In this document: positions 14,989-20,281 of the stretch, one piece after another
How positions within the stretch are numbered: position 1 is the first letter of the stretch
How the letters are laid out: each line of letters starts with the position of its first letter
From: Bacteroidales bacterium UBA1197
Lineage (GTDB): Bacteria > Bacteroidota > Bacteroidia > Bacteroidales > UBA932
Assembly (NCBI GenBank): GCA_002309995.1
Contig: DBYB01000038.1
Span: 1-23,179, forward strand
Direction of reading: 5' to 3'
Length of the DNA stretch: 23,179 nt
The notes under the pieces: generated by a model
The model's database searches: none
What the model was told of the DNA's origin: nothing
The model's input: the letters and a program-made list of their open reading frames with translations, nothing else
Program-made: the position numbers and the translations under genes

Positions 14989-15020
14989 TTTGTTTAACTG
15001 TATATAATTGGCTATATTTG
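14989..15020 (+). promoter_or_regulatory. Consensus promoter of the MNT/HEPN pair
   Basis: TTTG (14989-14992), a 20-base spacer, then TATATTTG (15013-15020): an exact match to TTTG-N19-21-TAnnTTTG. The expected transcription start is around 15024-15027, on top of the ATG at 15025. Either the message is leaderless or translation starts at the ATG at 15046. Confidence 0.75.
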
Positions 15021-15024
15021 CAGT

Positions 15025-15348
15025 ATGAGCAGAAAAGAACAGACGATGCTTGAGCTTCTCAAGAAGAAGGCCCGGGAGGTGATGCCTTCCGGAGTCAAGG
15101 TATTCTTGTATGGCTCAAGGGCTCGTGGTGAAGCTCATGGCGACTCTGATTGGGATATACTTATCCTCGTTAACGCGCCTCATGCCGGGCTGGATATGTA
15201 CGATTCGTTGGCATATCCACTGACTGAACTAGGGTGGGACCATAATGAAGTAGTTGTTCCGGTTATCTATTCTCGCGATGAATGGAATCACCCGTCTTCT
15301 CTGCTCTTTCGCCGCAATGTTGAACAAGATGCAATCGCTTTGGTATGA
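15025..15348 (+). CDS. mntA: MntA-type nucleotidyltransferase (antitoxin)
   Basis: 107 aa from ATG 15025, or 100 aa if ATG 15046 is used, as the promoter position suggests. The nucleotidyltransferase signature GS-x10-DxD is intact: Gly30, Ser31, Asp42, Asp44. This is the minimal nucleotidyltransferase (MNT) fold. In characterised HepT/MntA pairs the MNT protein adds AMP groups to the HEPN toxin and neutralises it. Its TGA overlaps the ATG of the HEPN gene (ATGA), so translation is coupled, with the antitoxin first. The pair lies on the strand opposite to its neighbours and has its own promoter and terminator, as expected of an acquired cargo module. Confidence 0.85.
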   Translation: MSRKEQTMLELLKKKAREVMPSGVKVFLYGSRARGEAHGDSDWDILILVNAPHAGLDMYDSLAYPLTELGWDHNEVVVPVIYSRDEWNHPSSLLFRRNVEQDAIALV

Positions 15349-15746
15349 GTCTGTCAAAAGAAGAAAGAGAGATTGTAGTTGGTCTTGAGCTGGAAAAGGC
15401 TGACAAGTTTATCGTTGAGGCAGAGACTGTCGCTTCGATGAATCTTTGGGACGTGGTCGCCAATCGCATCTATTATGCTGCTTTCCACGCTGTTTCGGCA
15501 TTGCTTATCAATGACCACACGGAGGTTCGCAGTCATAAAGGTGCCGGGTTGGTGTTTGGAAAGAACTATGTTCGGACGGGTATCTTTTCAGCTGACGACG
15601 GACGCTTGTACGCCAAACTCCAGGATCTCCGCGAAAAGAGCGACTACAATCTTGTATATCAATCCAGTGAAGCGGAGATGCGCCCTTTGTTGGACAGCAC
15701 TAAAGAGCTGATAGATAAGATAAAAGCTAAGATTTCAGAACAATGA
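15345..15746 (+). CDS. hepT: HEPN-domain protein (HepT-like RNase toxin)
   Basis: 133 aa, all helical. The HEPN catalytic motif is present as Arg41-x6-His48 in the segment NRIYYAAFH, with the usual paired aromatic residues between the two. The N-terminal helix (ELEKADKFIVEAE) and the later SHKGAGLVFGKNYV, where many HEPN proteins of this class have a helix end, fit PF05168-type domains. HEPN toxins are metal-independent RNases held in check by the partner nucleotidyltransferase; some pairs act in phage defence. The stop codon lies within the terminator stem, so the message ends directly after the gene. Confidence 0.85.
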   Translation: MSLSKEEREIVVGLELEKADKFIVEAETVASMNLWDVVANRIYYAAFHAVSALLINDHTEVRSHKGAGLVFGKNYVRTGIFSADDGRLYAKLQDLREKSDYNLVYQSSEAEMRPLLDSTKELIDKIKAKISEQ

Positions 15747-15775
15747 ACGATGCCAAATCTTGGCATCGTTCATTG
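15741..15775. terminator. Bidirectional terminator between HEPN and amidase genes
   Basis: Perfect 16-bp arms CAATGAACGATGCCAA (15741-15756) and TTGGCATCGTTCATTG (15760-15775) enclose ATC. It is followed by TATTTAT on the plus strand and lies 15 bases beyond the amidase stop on the minus strand. The HEPN TGA (15744-15746) is within the left arm. Confidence 0.85.
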
Positions 15776-15790
15776 TATTTATAGCCTTCG

Positions 15791-16492
15791 TCATACCGTC
15801 CTTCGCGCAGGTATTAAACCCTCGTTTCGCAGCCTCTGCAGGTCCTTGTAGCCATACGGCCTGTCGGGGTCAATGAAATCCAGGATTCCATCAACATGGA
15901 GTCCGATAATAGCCTCTTTGCCGTAGTCGGATTCCAAGAACCTGAGGCTCTCCTCGCAGTCCTGGAAGCCATTTTCGGTGAGCACTGCCGCGCAATATGT
16001 GTTCGTGAGAATCGTGAAATTGCTCTCTTGGTCTGCATCACCGTCCGAATAATCCATTCTCAGGCGATGACCGGGAAGCCAAAGCGCTGCTTGTTTGTAC
16101 AGACAGTCGGCGAGTTTGTCAGAACGTGTCTGGCCTTTGCATGTATAGGCGCACCAGCCGGTAGCATTGTACCAGCGGTCGCCCTTGCCGGCGGCGTTCA
16201 CGTGAATGGAGACAACCAGGACGTTCCGCCTACCCAGTTCAGCACACCAAGTGTTCACGCGGGAGCAGCGGGCGCTCAGGCTTACGTCGTATTCTTCAGG
16301 CACGATGCGCTCTGCATCGTAGCCCAGGTCACGAAGATCGGCAACCACAGCTTTCGCGATGTAGCGCGTGTAGGCGTATTCACGGAAGCGCCCGTCAGGG
16401 GAGCGTTTGCCGGGCGTGTTGCAGCCGTGGCCGTTGTCAATCAGTATCTTCTTTTTCAAAGCGTTGTGATGGATTAAATTGTTGAAGTTCAT
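15791..16492 (-). CDS. N-acetylmuramoyl-L-alanine amidase (Amidase_3), endolysin-like
   Basis: 233 aa from ATG 16492; a TTG at 16501 would add three residues. It hydrolyses the bond between N-acetylmuramic acid and L-alanine in peptidoglycan. Amidase_3 landmarks are clear: ILIDNGHG with zinc ligand His22, RSPDGRFREY with Glu38, LVVSIHVNA with His97, and the catalytic Glu173 in LTENGF. There is no signal peptide, unlike host AmiA/B/C enzymes, so it needs a holin or lysis to reach the wall, which fits a phage endolysin. It is the last gene of the replication operon, starting 15 bases after the helicase stop, and is separated from the holin-like gene by 4 kb. A C-terminal extension (PYGYKDLQRLRNEG) may be a small binding tail. 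Confidence 0.85.
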   Translation of the reverse strand: MNFNNLIHHNALKKKILIDNGHGCNTPGKRSPDGRFREYAYTRYIAKAVVADLRDLGYDAERIVPEEYDVSLSARCSRVNTWCAELGRRNVLVVSIHVNAAGKGDRWYNATGWCAYTCKGQTRSDKLADCLYKQAALWLPGHRLRMDYSDGDADQESNFTILTNTYCAAVLTENGFQDCEESLRFLESDYGKEAIIGLHVDGILDFIDPDRPYGYKDLQRLRNEGLIPARRTV

Positions 16493-16506
16493 GTTATTCA
16501 ATATTG

Positions 16507-18429
16507 TTAGTTAAAGTAATCGTCGCTCTCGTCATGCCCGAGCAGACCGTCACTCCCGGCTCGACCGGGAGTCTCAATCCGTTTTCTGTACCTTCCAAAC
16601 GCCACCTTCTCCAGCGTCCCGTCCTTCTTCCAATCGGTCAGATACCGCTCCGCCGTCCGCCTCGGTATGCTCAACCGCTGGGCGAATTCCTGCGCCATTG
16701 CCGTATCAAACTCGTCGGGTAGCTGTCTCAACAGCTCTTTTTTCCGGCCGGCACCCTCGGTAGCTATGCTCGCCAACTCATGGCTGTTGAGCTCATGATA
16801 CACCCGCACCGTATGACTGAGCGCCACCCGGGCGATGGTCATTGCGGAGTGAAAGTCCTGGTCGCTGCAGTAGATTAGCTCTGGCAACGTCTTCCTGTCT
16901 GCCAGCCTGAGCGCGCTCAATACCATCGCAATCCGGAATGTGATGAGCCCCATCCGACGGACGCTGGCGATGATGGCATCGCCCAGCCGTTTCCAGTACT
17001 GGCGCTGGGCCCGGGAGAAGAAAGCGTTGAATACCCGCTTTTGCTGGCCGGTGAATGAGAATCGGATATCCGGGGCTTGCTGGAGTCGCTGATACAGCGC
17101 CAGCATCTGCTGGCTGATGGTGTCGAAGGTCTCGTCCAGGGCGTCGCCCTGTCCGGAGAAAACGTTCAGCCAAGTGAGTTGGAAGTCCACATAATAGAAG
17201 AGGAAGCGGCTGAAGAGTCCGTTCTCGGCATCAGGGATGAGGGCGGCGATTTGTCTGGGCGTGCCGGAAAGGACGGTGGAGAGTTTTGGTTGCATTAGTT
17301 CCACATACTCATGGTCTTTTCGGCGCATGTAGGAAATAGTCTCGTGGTGGAAGGCCTTGCGAAAGCCGTCGCTGTAATTGCCGTAGTCTGAAGCGAATAT
17401 GTTTGCTAGCGTGTCTCCTTCGGTCTCGAACATCAGCCCCTGTCCACCGTTCTCGGCAAGGATCTGATAGATCATGGTAGCACTGGAGTTGGCCGGTATG
17501 ATGAGCATCTTCCGCACTGGCTCCCGTGGCGCCTTGGCCGTAGGATCCTTCTTTCGCTTCTGCTCATATGCCGCTCGCTCTTTGCGGTACTTCTCCAGGT
17601 CTTGGTTGAAGAGGTTCCGGAACTGGTCCTGAATCGGCTGCACCAGCCTGCGGCAAAGCGTCAACCTTCCTTTGCCCGCGGATGCGGGCGCCGTGACAAA
17701 GAGAAATAGATTCGGAAAGACCGGCCTGTCCCCGTAGATGCCGTACACGTGCGGCAGACAGCTCGACAGCGTCACAATCGTCCCAAGAATTAGCACGTCC
17801 GCATCCTGCTCCGAGTTCCCGTTCCTCGCAATCGCCTCCACCATCTCCGGCAGCTTGCCTCGTAGCTGCGCACTAAACGTCGGCATCCTCTTCCCGTCAT
17901 CCCCGAACTGATCGGGGATCCCCTCGTCATGCCCGGCTCGACTGGGCATCTCCTCATCTTGCTCGGCAATCTCCGCCATTTCCGCCAATCCGCCATTGGC
18001 GGTTCTACTTCTCACCACTATCCCCACCTCCTTCGCATACTGGAACAAGGTGGCCAGCCGAATCCCCGTTCCATGCGCTCGCATACACTTATCGTACTGC
18101 CTGTCAGCCTCGCTCTCCGAGTACCCGGGATAGAACCGGCTCAGCCGGTGGAAGAAGTCGCGACCGTATTCTCCCAGCCCCTCCACCAACGCAAATCCAA
18201 TGTTCAGCCAGCGGCGGTAATCGCCGGTAATGTCCAGCCCTCGCGCCTCCACCATCTGCGTCAGCAGCTCCACATCGTCGAGCTTGGTGCCAATATCGGT
18301 TCGCCTCCCGATGCCCCCGACTTGCACCCCGTCATGCCCGACTCGATCGGGCATCTCAGATTCCCGGTCAAGCCGGGAATGACGAACATCCTCCGGCACC
18401 CAATCCTCCGGCCTGAACACCTTCTTCAT
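16507..18429 (-). CDS. DUF3987-type primase-helicase with PriCT-2-like N-terminus
   Basis: 640 aa. Residues about 50-140 look like a primase C-terminal PriCT-2 domain (DYRRWLNIGFALVEGLGEYG then CMRAHGTGIRLATLFQYA). Residues about 180-560 fit DUF3987: an atypical Walker A, APASAGKG with Lys253, ANSSATMIYQILAENGG, then LFETEGDT, a Walker B-like segment, and GLFSRFLFYY. The C-terminus carries a winged-helix-like region (FAQRLSIPRRTAERYLTDWKKDG). With the primase upstream, sharing an ATGA overlap, it should unwind and prime replication of the island. Five complete palindromic repeats and one partial copy lie in frame (residues about 16-35, 158-180 and the last 25), outside the conserved domains. 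Confidence 0.8.
   Translation of the reverse strand: MKKVFRPEDWVPEDVRHSRLDRESEMPDRVGHDGVQVGGIGRRTDIGTKLDDVELLTQMVEARGLDITGDYRRWLNIGFALVEGLGEYGRDFFHRLSRFYPGYSESEADRQYDKCMRAHGTGIRLATLFQYAKEVGIVVRSRTANGGLAEMAEIAEQDEEMPSRAGHDEGIPDQFGDDGKRMPTFSAQLRGKLPEMVEAIARNGNSEQDADVLILGTIVTLSSCLPHVYGIYGDRPVFPNLFLFVTAPASAGKGRLTLCRRLVQPIQDQFRNLFNQDLEKYRKERAAYEQKRKKDPTAKAPREPVRKMLIIPANSSATMIYQILAENGGQGLMFETEGDTLANIFASDYGNYSDGFRKAFHHETISYMRRKDHEYVELMQPKLSTVLSGTPRQIAALIPDAENGLFSRFLFYYVDFQLTWLNVFSGQGDALDETFDTISQQMLALYQRLQQAPDIRFSFTGQQKRVFNAFFSRAQRQYWKRLGDAIIASVRRMGLITFRIAMVLSALRLADRKTLPELIYCSDQDFHSAMTIARVALSHTVRVYHELNSHELASIATEGAGRKKELLRQLPDEFDTAMAQEFAQRLSIPRRTAERYLTDWKKDGTLEKVAFGRYRKRIETPGRAGSDGLLGHDESDDYFN
16548..16575 (+). 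repeat. Dispersed palindromic repeat, copy 5 (coding), with a partial copy beside it
   Basis: CGTCACTCCCGGC, TC, then GACCGGGAGTCTC, encoding ETPGRAGSDG near the helicase C-terminus. A half-copy CGTCATGCCCGAGC lies immediately left at 16530-16545. Confidence 0.9.
17895..17953 (+). repeat. Two tandem dispersed repeats, copies 6 and 7 (coding)
   Basis: CGTCATCCCCGA, ACT, then GATCGGGGATCCC (17895-17922) and CGTCATGCCCGGC, TC, then GACTGGGCATCTCC (17925-17953). They encode EMPSRAGHDEGIPDQFGDDG in the linker between the PriCT-2-like and DUF3987 parts of the helicase. Confidence 0.9.
18330..18384. repeat. Back-to-back opposed repeats, copies 8 and 9 (coding)
   Basis: Copy 8 (18330-18357) reads CGTCATGCCCGAC, TC, GATCGGGCATCTC on the plus strand; copy 9 (18359-18384) is the unit in the opposite orientation. 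Both are open in the helicase frame and encode RHSRLDRES followed by EMPDRVGHDG near its N-terminus. Confidence 0.9.
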
Positions 18430-18971
18430 CGCAGAGCTGGATTAATGTATGCGTCCGGATCATAGGGGAGGAAGCACGCGCGTCCTACGTCCCGGCACTG
18501 CCGGTCCGGCGTAATTCCGTAAATCCTGCGGCAATACCACCAAAGCGCATTGAAGAAGGCCTCTTGCGTCGTGGTCCTCAACTCAATAGGTATCACCCAC
18601 TTAAGACCGTCGCCGCCAGGACTGCGGAACAGCAGCATCGTCTCGAAGTACTCGTCTTTGAGCAGTCGCTCTCGCAGCTGTTGAGGCTTGGCCACATGGT
18701 CAAAGTCCAGACAAATCAGCCCGCTGTGCCGGATGAGACCGTCCTTCCCGCGCTGCTTGAATGTGCCGGAAAAAGTAGCGTAGTCGAAGTGTCCGGCCTT
18801 GAACGCCTGGCGCTCCTTCGCGTTCGAGATTGTCCTCAGCTGCCGGGTAGTCTCGGCAGCATCGTCGCTGATGATGTAGTGCCAGGCATCCAGGATGTTC
18901 CATTGCGCCTGCGGCTGCAGATTCTGGATCGGCCGGCGGAAGTAGGAAAAGAGGGGAGTGCTACTTGCCAT
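18426..18971 (-). CDS. VirE_N/BT4734-like primase-type protein
   Basis: 181 aa. It matches the VirE N-terminal/BT4734-like family (PF08800): KAGHFDYATFSGTFKQR, then GLICLDFDHV with the acidic pair Asp89 and Asp91, FRSPGGDGLKWVIPI, and a C-terminal VGRACFLPYDPDAYIN. The paired acidic residues and the SPGGxG-LK turn resemble the archaeo-eukaryotic primase fold, and such proteins are widespread upstream of DUF3987 helicases in Bacteroidales mobile islands. The stop overlaps the helicase ATG by four bases; the start overlaps the HTH/AT-hook gene end by 11 bases. Role: priming of island replication (family-based inference). Confidence 0.85.
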   Translation of the reverse strand: MASSTPLFSYFRRPIQNLQPQAQWNILDAWHYIISDDAAETTRQLRTISNAKERQAFKAGHFDYATFSGTFKQRGKDGLIRHSGLICLDFDHVAKPQQLRERLLKDEYFETMLLFRSPGGDGLKWVIPIELRTTTQEAFFNALWWYCRRIYGITPDRQCRDVGRACFLPYDPDAYINPALR

Positions 18972-19482
18972 CGTCGTTCCGCTTTTTGGGTTCGTACTTC
19001 GGCGGTCTTACTGCACCTGGCAGCTCCGGCTGTTCGCCACGCTCAGCTCGGCGAATCTTGGCCTCGGGGTAATAGACGTGGCCGTTCTCATCGTGATCCT
19101 GGAACATGTACCCACGCTCGTCCCAGTGCCAGAGCGTGCTCCGGCTCTTGACGTGGAGGCGCTTCATGGCTTCATCCAAATAGACCTTACGCGCGCCGGT
19201 GTATTTCTCCTCCATCTTCTCGATGACCTCTTTGACCGTCGCCCGGACCGCTGCCTCCACATCGTCCTTCGCCATTAGGCATGTGCGCAACTGGTCGGGG
19301 ATGAGAATAGGGAAGCCCACCGCTTGCGGCTGCGCCGACGGCATTGGATTGGGTGGTGGTAGAGGTTCCGGCGCCTTACGCGGACGGCCTCGCTGCTTGG
19401 TTTTCGCTGTGATTGTTCTGGAGGCTGCGGCCCTCGCTCTCGCCTTGGCCGCATTCTGCTCTGCAGTGTATCCTTTTATCAT
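18961..19482 (-). CDS. HTH (excisionase/MerR-like) protein with AT-hook
   Basis: 173 aa from ATG 19482, which has GGAG eight bases upstream; the frame stays open to 19593, but the added residues look non-coding. The N-terminal third is basic with one AT-hook (KQRGRPRKAP), followed by a Pro-rich linker. The C-terminal part is a MerR/excisionase-like helix-turn-helix: VYLDEAMKRLHVKSRSTLWHWDER, then GHVYYPEAKIRRAE, where strands of the wing lie. It could be the recombination directionality factor or an early regulator of the island. The five AT-hooks of the integrase suggest both proteins bind AT-rich island ends. Confidence 0.7.
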   Translation of the reverse strand: MIKGYTAEQNAAKARARAAASRTITAKTKQRGRPRKAPEPLPPPNPMPSAQPQAVGFPILIPDQLRTCLMAKDDVEAAVRATVKEVIEKMEEKYTGARKVYLDEAMKRLHVKSRSTLWHWDERGYMFQDHDENGHVYYPEAKIRRAERGEQPELPGAVRPPKYEPKKRNDDGK

Positions 19483-19665
19483 TCGCTCTCCGCCTGCTCC
19501 GGAGCTCCCGGCCCATCGGGAGCCCGTGCAGAGCGTGCCGCCTTTCCGGTCAGTTGGGCCACCAGCCATCCGGACGGCATCGCAAATGTACAATCGTGTT
19601 GCAGTACGGCTTATGGAAGTTTATGGAATTCCACAAAGTCCATAGCATTCTTGTTCAATCGTGTT

Positions 19666-19694
19666 CGTCATTGCCGGCCGCGACCGGCGATCTC
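19666..19694 (+). repeat. Dispersed palindromic repeat, copy 10, supplying a stop codon
   Basis: CGTCATTGCCGGCC, GC, then GACCGGCGATCTC. The loop is one base longer than in other copies, and this puts the TGA inside CAATGACG in frame, ending the coiled-coil protein at 19668. Confidence 0.85.
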
Positions 19695-20207
19695 TTCGAG
19701 CGCCGCCTTCGCCCTTCTCAACTCCTCCAGATCATCTTCAGTGAACGCATTCGGCTCGCTGATATAGGCATAATACAGCGATTTGCTGCCTAGTCGTCCC
19801 GGATACTCCGCATCCGCCGCTACAAACGGCACCCGCTCCAATACCCGAGCATCCATCGCAGCTTTGATATACAAGATGGCCTTCACCCGCTGCCGCTCGT
19901 CAATCCATTCATGCAACTTCGCCAGAATCTCCGCTGCCTTCTCCGGCACACGGATATATTCGGCAAACGCCCGCATCGGCTTCGCCCCGTCATGCCCGGC
20001 AACGACCGGGCATCTCCTTCCGTCACTCCCGACCTGATCGGGAGTCCCACTCCGCTCCGCCGTCTCATCCGGCAAATCCACTCCCGCCATCCAGCGCTTA
20101 AGCAGCGTGTCAATCTTCTTGCTCAGTTCCCGTCTCTCCTCTGCCTCCTGGTCCAGCTTCGCCTCCAGACGGTCCAGCTGTGCGCTCTGCACTTCCAGCC
20201 GTTCCAT
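19668..20207 (-). CDS. Hypothetical coiled-coil protein interrupted by repeats
   Basis: 179 aa from ATG 20207 (a GTG at 20228 would add seven). An N-terminal coiled coil (MERLEVQSAQLDRLEAKL and on to about residue 36) is followed by a linker containing two palindromic repeats (TPDQVGSDG and VVAGHDG) and then a helical domain with FAEYIRVPEKAAEILAKLHEW and ERQRVKAILYIKAAMDA. The tail EEIAGRGRQ is encoded by a third repeat that also provides the stop codon, so the original C-terminus may be lost. Family not recognised. It lies between the integrase and the HTH gene and could be a small DNA-binding accessory or replication protein. Confidence 0.65.
   Translation of the reverse strand: MERLEVQSAQLDRLEAKLDQEAEERRELSKKIDTLLKRWMAGVDLPDETAERSGTPDQVGSDGRRCPVVAGHDGAKPMRAFAEYIRVPEKAAEILAKLHEWIDERQRVKAILYIKAAMDARVLERVPFVAADAEYPGRLGSKSLYYAYISEPNAFTEDDLEELRRAKAALEEIAGRGRQ
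19988..20048 (+). repeat. Two tandem dispersed repeats, copies 11 and 12 (coding)
   Basis: CGTCATGCCCGGC, AAC, GACCGGGCATCTCC (19988-20017) and CGTCACTCCCGAC, CT, GATCGGGAGTCCC (20021-20048). Both are open in the coiled-coil protein frame. Confidence 0.9.
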
Positions 20208-20214
20208 AATGATT

Positions 20215-20254
20215 GACAGGAGGATCACCTGCTGGTCTGGCGAATCCTCCTGTC
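20215..20254. repeat. Perfect 11-bp stem between integrase and coiled-coil gene
   Basis: GACAGGAGGAT (20215-20225) pairs with ATCCTCCTGTC (20244-20254) around an 18-base loop, just upstream of the ATG at 20207. It has no U-tract, so it is not a standard terminator. It could affect translation of the coiled-coil gene. Confidence 0.5.
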
Positions 20255-20281
20255 CTTGCGTCAGCGTATATGTATCCTGGC

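Larger units (their letters stand above)
14637..15024. other. 388-bp intergenic region, divergent leader
   Basis: No gene. It separates the divergent 351-aa (minus) and MNT (plus) genes and is AT-rich compared with both. It holds a strong hairpin (14695-14724), a twin-hairpin pair with identical loops (14842-14897), one dispersed repeat (14908-14935) and the MNT promoter (14989-15020). I saw no consensus promoter for the 351-aa gene. Confidence 0.7.
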
